Shown one piece after another: positions 32,338 to 41,445 of a DNA stretch of 64,000 nucleotides. Both the position numbers and the translations under genes were made by a program. Below the pieces are notes generated by a model. The model was not told where the DNA came from and ran no database searches. It saw nothing but the letters and a program-made list of their open reading frames with translations. Origin of the DNA: Tropicimonas_B omnivorans (GTDB lineage: Bacteria; Pseudomonadota; Alphaproteobacteria; Rhodobacterales; Rhodobacteraceae); NCBI RefSeq assembly GCF_031846565.1, contig NZ_JAVRHL010000001.1, positions 1,038,815-1,102,814 of the forward strand, in the 5' to 3' direction. Within the stretch, counting starts at the first letter, position 1. Every line of letters starts with the position of its first letter.

Positions 32338-33378
32338 TTACTGCTCGAAGCGGGGGAGCGCTTCCAGCTCTTCCTCGGTGGCGCCGACATAGGCGCGGAG
32401 CTGGTTGCCGTTCTCCTGGCGCTGCAGGTTCAGATCCTCGAAGGACAGCTGAACGGGTTTCTCGCCAATGCCGAGGAAGCCGCCCACGTCGACGATCACG
32501 GACTCGATGGAGCCTTCCTGGCTGAGGAGGATGTCGGACACCTCGCCGATCCAGCTGTCATCGGTGCCGTAGACGCGGACGCCGTCGAGCTCCTCGGCTG
32601 TCATCGCGGTCGCGTCGACCATCTGGTAGCCTTCACGGCTGAAGCCTTCGCCGGTCGCGAGGCCGTCTCCGACCATGCCGGGCGCGGTGGCGGTGGGGGC
32701 CATCCCGCCGTTGGCCAGCGTCTCGGTGTCGGTACCCGTCGCCATGCCGGCCTGATCCGTCGCCTCGGCATCGGGCTCGGTCACGAGTTCACCACCCTCG
32801 GCGACCTCGCCGTCGCTCGGCAGGGGCTCGGCCTCCATCTCAGCGGCGTCCATCTCGGCACCCGCTTCCGGCGCGTCGGTCGCAGCAAGCTCGGCGTCCT
32901 CACCGGCCGTCATCGCCGCGGCACCGTTCATCTGGGCGAGGTCGAATTGCGGCGCGTTCTCGAGCTGGTCCTGCGTGGCGTTCACCACGAGGAAGTAATC
33001 GCCCGGGTCGTTGTCGTCGGCGACGAACTGGATCTGGTCGAGAGACACGGCGACGTTGCGCTCGCCGATGCCGAGGAAGCCGCCGATATCGAGAATGATC
33101 GCTTCGGTGCTCCCGTCTTGGGACAGGATGACGTCTCCGACCTCGCCGATGTCGTCCCAGTCCTGGTCCGCATCGGCAAAGGTCGCATCGCCGAGATCCG
33201 CTTCGCTGGAATAGACGCGCATTCCCATCAGTCGGGACGCGAGCATCTGGCCCGGCGTCGCATCGGCGAGGAACACGCTGTCCTCTCCGGCGGTCTGGAT
33301 TGTGGTGGTATCTGTCTGGGCGAAAAGCGGCGTCGCGCCGATTGCCAGAAGCGCGGTGGAAGCGAGTAACTTCCTCAT
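32338..33378 (-). CDS. Exported protein with two PRC-barrel domains
   Basis: 346 residues. ATG 33378 is chosen since GGAGG lies 8 bases before it; the signal peptide is MRKLLASTALLAIGATPLFAQT. Two PRC-barrel domains (about 50-125 and 255-335) share DDIGEVGDVILSQDGS-/WIGEVSDILLSQEGS- and both contain VDVGGFLGIGE/LDIGGFLGIGE, showing internal duplication. Between them is an about 110-residue acidic, Met/Ala/Glu-rich linker. It is exported. PRC barrels bind proteins or RNA; the role here is unknown. The open frame extends far upstream only by chance. Confidence 0.85.
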   Translation of the reverse strand: MRKLLASTALLAIGATPLFAQTDTTTIQTAGEDSVFLADATPGQMLASRLMGMRVYSSEADLGDATFADADQDWDDIGEVGDVILSQDGSTEAIILDIGGFLGIGERNVAVSLDQIQFVADDNDPGDYFLVVNATQDQLENAPQFDLAQMNGAAAMTAGEDAELAATDAPEAGAEMDAAEMEAEPLPSDGEVAEGGELVTEPDAEATDQAGMATGTDTETLANGGMAPTATAPGMVGDGLATGEGFSREGYQMVDATAMTAEELDGVRVYGTDDSWIGEVSDILLSQEGSIESVIVDVGGFLGIGEKPVQLSFEDLNLQRQENGNQLRAYVGATEEELEALPRFEQ

Positions 33379-33503
33379 CGTGGTGTCCTCCATGAAAACA
33401 CGCCCCGCATCCTGAAGCGGGTATGCCGCCAAACTCCCGATCCGCGACCGAGGTTCCGGCGGCTCCGGACGATGGGCGTGCCATCGCCGGAGCGGCGCGA
33501 GGT

Positions 33504-34673
33504 TTACATCGCGGAGAGAAGATCCGGGGTCGGCCAGGCATCGGCGGGCTTTCCGAGCCGCACCTGCTCGGCGCGCACCGCGCGGCGGGTCATCTCGCCC
33601 AGGATCCCGTCCACGCCTCCCACATCGTAGCCCTTCGCCTGCAGCTTCTGCTGAAGCTGGGTCATCTGGGTCTGGTTCAGCCCCGGCGCGGGAGAGCCGG
33701 CATCGAAGATGGGCGCGCCGGACAGGCGGGTCGCGAAATAGGCCGCCGTCGCGACATAGACGAAGCTCTCGTTCCACTCGAAGAGCACGCTGAAGTTGGG
33801 GTAGGCGAGGAAGGTCGGTCCGCCTCGTCCCTGCGGCGCGATGAGGTGCGCGGAGAGGTCCGGGTGCGACAGGGCGCCGCCGCGGGCGCTGATCCCCATC
33901 GCCTGCCACTCCTGCTCGGGCAGCGGATGGTCGAGTCCCGTCTTCGACCAGTCGATCCCCTCCGGCACCTGAACCTCCTGCAGCCACGGCTCTCCAGCGC
34001 GCCAGCCGCGATCGGCAAGCGCCTTTGCGCCGCTCATCAGGGCATCCGCGGCGGAGCCCTTCAGATCCACGTGCCCGTCGCCGTCGCCATCCACGCCGTT
34101 GCGAAGGATGTCGCCCGGCAGCATTTGCACCTGTCCGATCTCGCCGGCCCACGCGCCGGTGGTCGCGGTGTCGAAATCGCCCTGGGCATAGAGCTCCAGT
34201 GCGGCGAAGACCTGCGGCCTGAAGAGTTCGGGGCGGCGGCAATCATGCGCCAGCGTGACGAGGGCGTTGCGGGTGTTGAAGTCCCCCTGCACCGCGCCGA
34301 AGTCGGTCTCGAAGCCCCAGAAGGCGAGGAGGATCCCCGGCGGCACGCCGAAGCGCGCTTCCGCCTCGGACAGCGTGGCGGCATAGTCGGAACGGTTGGC
34401 CATGCCGCGGCTCATGCGGTTCTCGGAGATCAGGCGGCGGGCGAACTCCACGAAGGGGACGGCGAAGACCCCTTGCTTGTTGTCCGCCGCGATCACGGCC
34501 GGATCGTGCCGGGTGCCGTTGAAGAACGACTCCACGGTGTCCGGCGACGTGCCGCGCTCCACCGCCTCGGCCTTCAATCCCTCGACGAAGGCCGGGAAAC
34601 CGCCGCCGCAGTTCTGCTGCGCCAGGGCGGGAAGCGGCGCCGCGAGCAGGGCGGCGAGGGCGAGGTAGCGCAT
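33504..34673 (-). CDS. Lytic murein transglycosylase (MltB family) with peptidoglycan-binding domain
   Basis: 389 residues from ATG 34673 with a Sec signal (MRYLALAALLAAPLPALAQ). The SLT_2/MltB domain spans about 25-320: GVPPGILLAFWGFETDFG contains the catalytic Glu, and IGQVQMLPGDILRNGVDGDGDG and FEWNESFVYVAT are family motifs. A peptidoglycan-binding-1 domain ends it (LQQKLQAKGYDVGGVDGILGEMTRRAV). It cleaves glycan strands of murein in the periplasm. It follows the GST gene, separated by a hairpin. Confidence 0.92.
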   Translation of the reverse strand: MRYLALAALLAAPLPALAQQNCGGGFPAFVEGLKAEAVERGTSPDTVESFFNGTRHDPAVIAADNKQGVFAVPFVEFARRLISENRMSRGMANRSDYAATLSEAEARFGVPPGILLAFWGFETDFGAVQGDFNTRNALVTLAHDCRRPELFRPQVFAALELYAQGDFDTATTGAWAGEIGQVQMLPGDILRNGVDGDGDGHVDLKGSAADALMSGAKALADRGWRAGEPWLQEVQVPEGIDWSKTGLDHPLPEQEWQAMGISARGGALSHPDLSAHLIAPQGRGGPTFLAYPNFSVLFEWNESFVYVATAAYFATRLSGAPIFDAGSPAPGLNQTQMTQLQQKLQAKGYDVGGVDGILGEMTRRAVRAEQVRLGKPADAWPTPDLLSAM

Positions 34674-34740
34674 GGGGGAGGTCTCCGGCGGGTGGGTCAG
34701 ATGTCGCCCGCACCCTAGAGCCGCCCCCGCCCATGGCAAT

Positions 34741-34766
34741 CCGCGCTGACGGAGTTGTCAGCGCGG
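34741..34766 (-). terminator. 10-bp perfect hairpin after the GST gene
   Basis: CCGCGCTGAC pairs fully with GTCAGCGCGG around a 6-base loop, 9 bases beyond the GST stop codon and upstream of the transglycosylase gene. Without a T run it is a weak or factor-assisted terminator. Confidence 0.5.
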
Positions 34767-34775
34767 GGGGGTGCC

Positions 34776-35753
34776 TCAGAACGGCGCGGCGCCCCGTCCG
34801 TGGTCCGCTGACCAGTCGTCGGCGGGGCCGATGGGAACGATGCGGTTCGGGTTGATCATGTCGTGGCTGTAGTGGTAATGCTGCACGATGTGATCGAAAT
34901 TCACCGTCTCGCCAACACCCGGCCACTGGTAGATCTCCCGCGCGTAGGCCCACAGGTTCGGGTACTCGATCAGCTTGCGGCGGTTGCACTTGAAGTGACC
35001 GTGATAGACGGCGTCGAAGCGGACGAGCGTCGTGAAGGCGCGGATATCCGCAAGGGTCGGCCTGTCACCGGCGAGGTAGCGGCGCTCCGCCAGAAGCTCC
35101 TCCATCCAGTCGAGCGTGGCGAAGACCTCTTTGGCGGCCTTCTCGTACGGCTCCTGCTTCGTCGCGAAGCCGGCCTTGTAGACGCCGTTGTTGATCCCCG
35201 GATAGACGCGGTCGTTCACCCTCTCGATCTCGGAGGACAGGTCCTCGGGGTTCAGCTCGGGACCGGAGGCGATGCCATCGAAGCCGGAATTGAGCATCAC
35301 GATGATCTCGGCGGATTCGTTCGAGACGATGGTCTCCCGCTTCTTGTCCCAGAGGACGGGCACGGTCACGCGGCCGGTGATGTCCGACTTGGCCTTGGTA
35401 TAGATGTCCCGCAGGAACGGCAGGCCATAGAGTTTGTCTCCCGTCGCGCCGTCGCGGCTGTCGTCGAAGGTCCAGCCCTCGTCGAGCATGTGTGGATGCA
35501 CCACGGAGACACCGATATCCCCCGCCAGCCCCTTCAGGGCCCTGACGATGAGTGCCCGGTGCGCCCAGGGGCAGGCCAGCGAGACGTAGAGATGGTAGCG
35601 CCCGCTCTCGGCGGGGAAGCCGCCCTCTCCGCTCGGGCCGGGGCTGCCATCGACGGTGACCCAGTTCCGGAAGGCGGTTTCCGGCCGGTCGAAGGACCCG
35701 TCGGACGTGTCGTACCAGCCGGTATTCCATTCGCCGTTCTGCAGATAACCCAT
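34776..35753 (-). CDS. Glutathionyl-hydroquinone reductase (Xi-class GST)
   Basis: 325 residues starting MGYLQNGEWNTGWYDTSDGSF at ATG 35753. The catalytic motif CPWAHR lies in YVSLACPWAHRALI near residue 55, and GVSVVHPHM and FLRDIYTKAK follow as in the YqjG/PcpF class. It reduces glutathionyl-hydroquinones back to hydroquinone with glutathione in the cytoplasm. The C-terminal helical GST domain contains RPTLADIRAFTTLVRFD. It is divergent from the RidA gene. Confidence 0.93.
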   Translation of the reverse strand: MGYLQNGEWNTGWYDTSDGSFDRPETAFRNWVTVDGSPGPSGEGGFPAESGRYHLYVSLACPWAHRALIVRALKGLAGDIGVSVVHPHMLDEGWTFDDSRDGATGDKLYGLPFLRDIYTKAKSDITGRVTVPVLWDKKRETIVSNESAEIIVMLNSGFDGIASGPELNPEDLSSEIERVNDRVYPGINNGVYKAGFATKQEPYEKAAKEVFATLDWMEELLAERRYLAGDRPTLADIRAFTTLVRFDAVYHGHFKCNRRKLIEYPNLWAYAREIYQWPGVGETVNFDHIVQHYHYSHDMINPNRIVPIGPADDWSADHGRGAAPF

Positions 35754-35878
35754 GATGTACTCCCGATGTGGCAATGTCGCCCGTCTTGGCGTTGATCCCG
35801 AGGTAGTACGTCGTCTTCTCTGCGCCATGCGATGCAGATACGGTGCGCGCGAGCGAACATGAGATGAGGGCGAGAGCC

Positions 35879-36343
35879 ATGACGACCGAGATCGAAACGA
35901 GACTGACCGAGATGGGCCTCACGCTGCCGGACGCGCCGGCGCCCGCTGCCAACTACGTGCCCTACGTCGTGTCGGGGGACCTTGTCTTCGTGTCGGGGCA
36001 GATCAGCCAGGGCCCGGACGGTCCGATCCGCGGCAAGCTCGGCGCCGATTTCGAGTTGGAGCAGGGCGTGGAGGCCGCGCGGGCCTGTGCGCTGTCCCTC
36101 CTTGCGCAGGCGCGTGCGGCCTGCGGCGGCGATTTCGGGCGGCTGGCGCAGGTGGTCAAGCTCACGGCCTTCGTCAACAGCACGCCTGAGTTCACCGATC
36201 AGCCCAAGGTCGTGAACGGGGCGTCCGACCTTCTCGTCGCGCTTCTCGGCAACAAGGGGCGGCATTCGCGGTCCGCCGTCTCCGCCGCATCGCTGCCCAT
36301 GGGCGTCGCGGTCGAGATCGAAGCGATCTTCCGGCTCGCATGA
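35879..36343 (+). CDS. RidA-family protein (YjgF/YER057c type)
   Basis: 154 residues from ATG 35879 (GAGGG upstream). It has the longer RidA-like form with VVSGDLVFVSGQIS, QGVEAARACALSLLAQARAACGG and FVNSTPEFTDQPKVVNGASDLL, and ends SLPMGVAVEIEAIFRLA. The last segment aligns to the RidA active-site strand, but the Arg105 of true RidA is replaced, so the imine deaminase activity is uncertain. Cytoplasmic. It overlaps the next gene by four bases. Confidence 0.88.
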   Translation: MTTEIETRLTEMGLTLPDAPAPAANYVPYVVSGDLVFVSGQISQGPDGPIRGKLGADFELEQGVEAARACALSLLAQARAACGGDFGRLAQVVKLTAFVNSTPEFTDQPKVVNGASDLLVALLGNKGRHSRSAVSAASLPMGVAVEIEAIFRLA

Positions 36344-37092
36344 GCCTGCACCCCGCCTTCCTCGCCCGCCCCATCGCTCACCGCGCCCTGCATGGGGCGG
36401 GGCGCCCGGAGAACTCAGGCTCGGCCATTCGCGCCGCGGTCGCGGCCGGCTACGGGATCGAGATCGACCTTCAGTGCGCCTCGGACGGGCGGGCGATGGT
36501 CTTTCACGACTATGACCTGTCCCGCCTGACGGGGGAGACAGGCGCGGTCCGGGCGCGCAGCTCCGGGGAGCTGTCCCGCCTGCCGCTTCTCGGCGGGGGC
36601 GGGGAGGGCGTTCCGACCTTCGCCGAGGTGCTGGAGGAGGTGGCGGGACGCGTGCCCCTCCTTGTCGAGATCAAGGACCAGTCCTGCCGCCTCGGCGCGG
36701 TGGACGGCGTTCTCGAGCGGGCCGCGGCGGCGGATGCGGCTGGGTATGACGGCCCGATCGCCTTCATGTCCTTCAACCCCGCCAGCATCGAAGCGCTGAA
36801 AGAGGCGTCGCCGGACGCGACCGTCGGCCTGACCACCTGTGCCTTCGGGCCGGAGGAGTGGACGCTGACGCCCGCTGACCGCCTGGCCGCCCTCGCGCGG
36901 ATCGAGGACAGGGAGCGGCTCGGGATCTCCTTCGTCAGCCACGACCGGACGGACCTTGCCTCTCCCGCCCTCTCGCCGCTTCGCGAGGCCGGATTGCCGT
37001 TCCTCTGCTGGACCATCCGCAGTCCCGCCGAGGAGGCCGAAGCGCGGAAGCTCGCGGACAATGTGACCTTCGAAGGCTACGCGCCGGGTTGA
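36340..37092 (+). CDS. Glycerophosphodiester phosphodiesterase
   Basis: 250 residues. The first catalytic block is IAHRALHGAGRPENSGSA with His and Glu, then GIEIDLQCASDGRAMVFHDYDLSRLTG with the second His, as in UgpQ. The ENT motif is ENS here. It hydrolyses glycerophosphodiesters to glycerol-3-phosphate and an alcohol. No signal peptide, so it should be cytoplasmic. Its ATG overlaps the RidA stop and it precedes the GNAT gene closely. Confidence 0.9.
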   Translation: MSLHPAFLARPIAHRALHGAGRPENSGSAIRAAVAAGYGIEIDLQCASDGRAMVFHDYDLSRLTGETGAVRARSSGELSRLPLLGGGGEGVPTFAEVLEEVAGRVPLLVEIKDQSCRLGAVDGVLERAAAADAAGYDGPIAFMSFNPASIEALKEASPDATVGLTTCAFGPEEWTLTPADRLAALARIEDRERLGISFVSHDRTDLASPALSPLREAGLPFLCWTIRSPAEEAEARKLADNVTFEGYAPG

Positions 37093-37127
37093 AACCCGGC
37101 GGGGCCGCGCCATCATCCGCGCCGCAC

Positions 37128-38330
37128 ATGAGTTCAGCCCAGCCTCCCGATCCCGAAGCGCCCCTCTCCGTCACGGCGCATGACAGCATCGCGGTCATCC
37201 CCGCGAGCGACTGGGACGCCTGTGCCTGCCCCGAAGCGGAGGAGGGCGGCCGCCCGCTCGATCCGTTCACCACGCACCGCTTCCTGTCGGCCATCGAGGA
37301 GAGTGGTTCGGTCGGTCCGGGCACCGGCTGGCAGCCGATGTACCTGACCGTGCAATCGGGCGACGAGGTCGTCGCCGCCGCGCCGCTCTATGCCAAGGGC
37401 CATTCCCAGGGCGAATACATCTTCGACCATTCGTGGGCCCATGCCTACGAGCGCGCCGGCGGGCGATACTATCCCAAGCTCCAGATCGCCGTGCCCTTCA
37501 CTCCCGCCACCGGCCGCCGCTTCCTCACGCGGCCCGGCTGGGAGAGCGCGGGCATGGCGGCGCTTGTCGAGGGCGCCGTCCAGCTTGCCTCGCGGAACGA
37601 CATCACCACGCTCCATGCCACGTTCTGCACCGAGGGCGAGGCTCTGGCGGGGGCTCAGATGGGCCTTCTGCACCGCACCGGCACGCAGTTCCACTGGGTC
37701 AATCGCGGCTATTCGGACTTCGATGCGTTCCTCGCCGACCTGTCCAGCCGCAAGCGAAAGAACATCCGCAAGGAGCGCGCCCAGGCGCAGGCCTTCGGCG
37801 GGGAGATCCGGCTCCGCACGGGAGATCAGATCCGCCCCGCGGACTGGGACGACATCTGGCGCTTCTACCAGGATACCGGCGCCCGGAAATGGGGGACGCC
37901 CTACCTCACCCGCGCCTTCTTCGAGATCGCGCACGAGACGCTCCGGGACGACATCCTGCTGATCCTCGCCGAGCGGGAGGGCCGCAACGTCGCCGGCGCG
38001 CTCAACGTCATTGGGCGGGAGTGTCTCTACGGACGCTACTGGGGCGCCACCGAGCACCACCCGGCGTTGCATTTCGAGGCATGCTACTACCAGGCGATCG
38101 ACTGGGCCATCGAGCGTGGTCTCGCCAGGGTCGAGGCGGGCGCGCAAGGGGAGCACAAGCTGGCCCGCGGCTACCTTCCGGCGCCCACCCATTCGCTCCA
38201 CTGGATCGGGGATCCGGGCTTCCGCAACGCCGTCGAGCAGTTTCTCGAGGGGGAGAGCCGCGCGGTGGACGAGGACATCGAGATCCTGACCAGCTTCGGC
38301 CCCTTCAGGAAGACGGGGTCCGAGGAATGA
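37128..38330 (+). CDS. GNAT-family acetyltransferase, FemAB/DUF482-like
   Basis: 400 residues from ATG 37128; TTG 37089, overlapping the previous stop, is a possible alternative. The motifs VNRGYSDFDAFLADLSSRKRKNIRKERA and YWGATEHHPALHFEACYYQAIDWAIERGL, followed by GAQGEHKLARGYLP, are those of the DUF482 (peptidoglycan-synthesis-like, FemAB-type) GNAT family. Such proteins are thought to be tRNA-dependent or CoA-dependent acyltransferases; the substrate is unknown. It overlaps the PCD gene by four bases. Confidence 0.85.
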   Translation: MSSAQPPDPEAPLSVTAHDSIAVIPASDWDACACPEAEEGGRPLDPFTTHRFLSAIEESGSVGPGTGWQPMYLTVQSGDEVVAAAPLYAKGHSQGEYIFDHSWAHAYERAGGRYYPKLQIAVPFTPATGRRFLTRPGWESAGMAALVEGAVQLASRNDITTLHATFCTEGEALAGAQMGLLHRTGTQFHWVNRGYSDFDAFLADLSSRKRKNIRKERAQAQAFGGEIRLRTGDQIRPADWDDIWRFYQDTGARKWGTPYLTRAFFEIAHETLRDDILLILAEREGRNVAGALNVIGRECLYGRYWGATEHHPALHFEACYYQAIDWAIERGLARVEAGAQGEHKLARGYLPAPTHSLHWIGDPGFRNAVEQFLEGESRAVDEDIEILTSFGPFRKTGSEE

Positions 38331-38617
38331 GGCCGGAGCGCCTCACCGATCGCACGGCACTGGAGCCGCTCCTCAAAGCCGGCTGGACCTTGGCCCAAGA
38401 CCGCGAGGCCATCGAGAAGACCTTCCGCTTCGCCGATTTCCGCGCCGCGTTCGGCTGGATGACGTCGGTTGCGCTCATGGCCGAAAAGTTGGACCACCAC
38501 CCCGAATGGCGGAACGTCTACCGCACGGTCGAAGTAACCCTCGTGACCCACAGCGCGAACGGTCTGACCGAGCTCGACATCCGCCTTGCGACCGAGATGG
38601 ACAAGCTGGCGGAGTAA
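38327..38617 (+). CDS. Pterin-4a-carbinolamine dehydratase
   Basis: 96 residues, the usual size. The family motif is DFRAAFGWMTSVALMAEKLDHHPEWRNVYRTVEVTLVTHSANGLTELD, with the catalytic HHPEW core. It regenerates dihydrobiopterin from the 4a-hydroxy form after aromatic hydroxylation or acts as a pterin-binding protein; no phenylalanine hydroxylase gene is nearby. It starts inside the stop of the GNAT gene and ends one base before the MscS gene. Confidence 0.93.
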   Translation: MRPERLTDRTALEPLLKAGWTLAQDREAIEKTFRFADFRAAFGWMTSVALMAEKLDHHPEWRNVYRTVEVTLVTHSANGLTELDIRLATEMDKLAE

Positions 38618-38618
38618 C

Positions 38619-39512
38619 ATGGACAATTTTCTGAGTGCGGAGATCGCGAACGGCGTATCGGTGGGGGAGATCCTGTCGGTCCAGTTCCTCGCAAGCATCC
38701 TCGGCAGCCTTCTTTCGGCCGTTCTCGTTCTCGTCATCGGCTGGGCGCTTGCGGCGTGGCTCGGACGGCGGGTGCGCAACCTTGGCCACAAGGAGCGGTT
38801 CGACGAGACGCTCTTCAACTTCCTCGGCGCCATCGTGCGCTACACGATCCTCGTCTTCACCTTCGTCTTCGTGCTCAACCGCTTCGGGCTGCAGACGACC
38901 TCCGTCGTCGCCGCACTCGGTGCCGCGGGTCTTGCCATCGGTCTGGCGCTCCAGGGCACGCTGTCGAACGTCGCCGCCGGCGTGATGCTGATCTTCTTCC
39001 GGCCGATCAAGACCGGCGATTTCGTCGTCGTGAACGGCCAGATGGGGACGGTGAAGGACATTTCGCTGAACTATACCGAGCTGGCCTCGATCGCGAACGT
39101 GCAGATCATCATCCCCAATTCAGAGGTCTGGGGGAACACGATCACCAATTACTCGGCCTATGACGTGCGCCGGGTGGAATGGACGTTCGGCGTCGGCTAC
39201 GGGGCGAACCTCGGCACCGCCGAAAAGGTCATCCTCGACACGATCATGGCCGATCCGCGCGCCCATGCGGAGCCCGAGCCCTTCATCAAGGTGACGAACC
39301 TCAACGACAGCTCCGTCGACTTCCTCGTGCGGATCTGGTGTGCGAACGCCGATGCCTTCGCGTTCCAGGGGGACATGACCCGCGCCGTGAAGGAAGCCCT
39401 GGATGCGGCCGGCGTCGAGATCCCCTTCCCGACCCGCACTCTCGTTCACGAGAACAGCGCGGTGAAGGACGGTCTCCGCGTTGCCGGGAGCGGCGGGGAC
39501 ACCGCCGCCTGA
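38619..39512 (+). CDS. Small-conductance mechanosensitive channel (MscS family)
   Basis: 297 residues from ATG 38619. Three membrane helices come first (LASILGSLLSAVLVLVIGWAL and two more), then the pore helix GAAGLAIGLALQGTLSNVAAGVMLIFFRP with the Gly/Ala packing of MscS TM3, and the beta domain start IKTGDFVVV. It opens under membrane tension in the inner membrane. A strong intrinsic terminator follows. Confidence 0.94.
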   Translation: MDNFLSAEIANGVSVGEILSVQFLASILGSLLSAVLVLVIGWALAAWLGRRVRNLGHKERFDETLFNFLGAIVRYTILVFTFVFVLNRFGLQTTSVVAALGAAGLAIGLALQGTLSNVAAGVMLIFFRPIKTGDFVVVNGQMGTVKDISLNYTELASIANVQIIIPNSEVWGNTITNYSAYDVRRVEWTFGVGYGANLGTAEKVILDTIMADPRAHAEPEPFIKVTNLNDSSVDFLVRIWCANADAFAFQGDMTRAVKEALDAAGVEIPFPTRTLVHENSAVKDGLRVAGSGGDTAA

Positions 39513-39543
39513 GCGGAGGGACAAACCGTCCCCCAGACATGCG

Positions 39544-39583
39544 AACGCGCCGCGAGGAGGTCTCCCCGCGGCGCGTTTTTTTT
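39544..39583 (+). terminator. Intrinsic terminator after the MscS gene
   Basis: AACGCGCCGCG pairs with CGCGGCGCGTT around a 12-base loop and is followed by eight T residues. It ends the RidA-to-MscS run, and faces the end of leuB on the other strand. Confidence 0.9.
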
Positions 39584-39610
39584 CGTGCGCAATGGCGCCG
39601 CCTGTACGGG

Positions 39611-40717
39611 TCAGGCTGCCGCGAGAGCGGCGACGATGGCGTCGCCCATTTGCGAGGTGGAGACCGGCGTGCCGTCCTCGGGGCCCATCAGGTCGGCCGT
39701 GCGCAGCCCGTCGGCGAGGACCTTCTCCACGGCGGACTCGAGCCGGGTTGCCTCGTCGCCCCGGTCGAAGGAATAGCGCAACGCCATCGCGAAGGAGAGG
39801 ATGCAGGCGATCGGGTTCGCCTTGCCCTGGCCCGCGATATCGGGCGCGGAGCCGTGCACCGGCTCGTAGAGCGCCTTCGGACGGCCATTCTCCATCGGAA
39901 CGCCGAGGGAGGCGGACGGCAGCATTCCGAGGGAGCCCGTCAGCATCGCCGCCGCGTCGGACAGGATGTCCCCGAACAGGTTGTCCGTGACGATGACGTC
40001 GAACTGCTTGGGGTTCCGGCAGATCTGCATGGCGCCGGCATCGGCGTACATGTGGGACAGCTCGACATCCTGGTACTCGGCGTCGTGGATCTCCTGGACC
40101 ACCTCGCGCCACAGGATGCCGCTTTCCATCACGTTGGCCTTCTCCATGGAGCAGACCCGGCCATCCCGCTTTCGCGCCAGCTCGAAGGCGGAGCGCGCGA
40201 CGCGGGCAATCTCGCTCTCGGTGTAGCGCTGGGTGTTGATCCCGACGCGCTCGTTGCCCTCGCGGACGATGCCGCGCGGCTCGCCGAAATAGATGCCGGA
40301 GGTCAGCTCGCGCACGATCATCAGGTCGAGCCCGGAGACCACCTCACGCTTGAGGGACGAGAAGTCCGCGAGGGCCTCGAAGCATTGCGCCGGGCGCAGG
40401 TTGGCGAAGAGGTCCATCTCCTTGCGCAGGCGCAGGAGCCCCCGCTCGGGCTTCACGGAGAAGTCGAGCGCGTCGTAGGCCGGCCCGCCGACGGCGCCTA
40501 AGAGGACCGCATCCGCGTTCTGCGCCCGTTCCATCGCCGCATCGGTCAGCGGCGTGCCGTGCGCGTCGTAGGACGCGCCGCCGACGAGGTCTTCCTCGAC
40601 GGTGAAGGAGGGGCCGCCATTGGCGCCGAACCACTCGATGACCTTGCGCACCTCGGCCATGACCTCGGGCCCGATGCCGTCGCCCGGCAGGATCAGAAGG
40701 GTCGGATCGGACGGCAT
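39611..40717 (-). CDS. leuB: 3-isopropylmalate dehydrogenase
   Basis: 368 residues, full length. LPGDGIGPEVM opens the chain; LRPAQCFEAL and the substrate loop VRELTSGIYFGEPRGI are LeuB-specific, SMEKANVMESGILW carries the Lys, and NLFGDILSDAAAML the metal Asp residues. GSAPDIAGQGKANPIA completes the NAD site. It oxidatively decarboxylates 3-isopropylmalate in leucine synthesis. It stands alone here; leuCD are outside the window. The start at 40717 has AGGAGAC upstream. Confidence 0.97.
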   Translation of the reverse strand: MPSDPTLLILPGDGIGPEVMAEVRKVIEWFGANGGPSFTVEEDLVGGASYDAHGTPLTDAAMERAQNADAVLLGAVGGPAYDALDFSVKPERGLLRLRKEMDLFANLRPAQCFEALADFSSLKREVVSGLDLMIVRELTSGIYFGEPRGIVREGNERVGINTQRYTESEIARVARSAFELARKRDGRVCSMEKANVMESGILWREVVQEIHDAEYQDVELSHMYADAGAMQICRNPKQFDVIVTDNLFGDILSDAAAMLTGSLGMLPSASLGVPMENGRPKALYEPVHGSAPDIAGQGKANPIACILSFAMALRYSFDRGDEATRLESAVEKVLADGLRTADLMGPEDGTPVSTSQMGDAIVAALAAA

Positions 40718-40890
40718 GGACAGTCTCCTTGGATGGTCAGGACGGATCGCCGCGGGGCGTAGCCCGCCCCCGCCTCCCGGTCAAGCTGCGCCCCCTTCGC
40801 CGGACGCCGCGCCCGGGCGCGCGCGGTCTTTGCCGTCCGCTCTGCCCTGGCGTATGGAGCCGCAAAGGCATTCAAGGAGGCGATCCCCTC

Positions 40891-41340
40891 ATGACATCCG
40901 GCCAACGCATCGTCCTGTCCAGCGACCACGCCGCCATCGAGCTTCGCCGCGCCATCGCCGCCCATGTCGAGGCGGCGGGATGGGAGGTCATCGATATCGG
41001 CCCGACCACGCCCGAGAGCACGCATTACCCGGTCCATGGCAGGGCCGCCGCGGAGCGCGTCGCCGCCGGCGAGGCCCGCCTCGGAATCGTCCTGTGCGGC
41101 ACGGGGCAGGGGATCATGATGGCGGCGAACAAGGTTCCGGGCATCCGCTGCGGCGTCTGCTCGGATACGTTCTCTGCCCGCATGATCCGGCAGCACAACG
41201 ATGCCAACATGCTCTCTCTCGGAGCCCGCGTCATCGGCGAGGGGCTGGCCCTTGATATCGTTGATGCGTTCCTCGGCACGGCGTTCGAAGGCGGTCGCCA
41301 TGCGCTCCGCGTGGGCATGATCGAGACCCGCGAGGCCTGA
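40891..41340 (+). CDS. rpiB: Ribose-5-phosphate isomerase B
   Basis: 149 residues from ATG 40891 with AAGGAGG upstream. It has LSSDHAAIELR with the substrate-binding Asp-His pair, GIVLCGTGQGIMMAANKVPGIRCGVC with the catalytic Cys in CGTG, and HNDANMLSLGARVIG. The usual CGTGIG reads CGTGQG here, a small departure that could also suggest another RpiB/LacAB-family sugar isomerase. It interconverts ribulose-5- and ribose-5-phosphate. Single gene, divergent from leuB. Confidence 0.9.
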   Translation: MTSGQRIVLSSDHAAIELRRAIAAHVEAAGWEVIDIGPTTPESTHYPVHGRAAAERVAAGEARLGIVLCGTGQGIMMAANKVPGIRCGVCSDTFSARMIRQHNDANMLSLGARVIGEGLALDIVDAFLGTAFEGGRHALRVGMIETREA

Positions 41341-41445
41341 GACGTCTGGACCTCGGGCTCCCGGGGCCCCTCGTCCTGCCTGCGGCGGATCCCGGAGGCT
41401 TTTGCCGGCCGGCGAGCGCGGCGCGCCTCAGCGCGCTGCTCGCGG

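Noticed and set aside
33379..34242. N-terminal extension of the PRC-barrel frame across the transglycosylase gene
   Set aside because: The extension overlaps a real gene in another frame, and the signal peptide with a good ribosome site starts at 33378.
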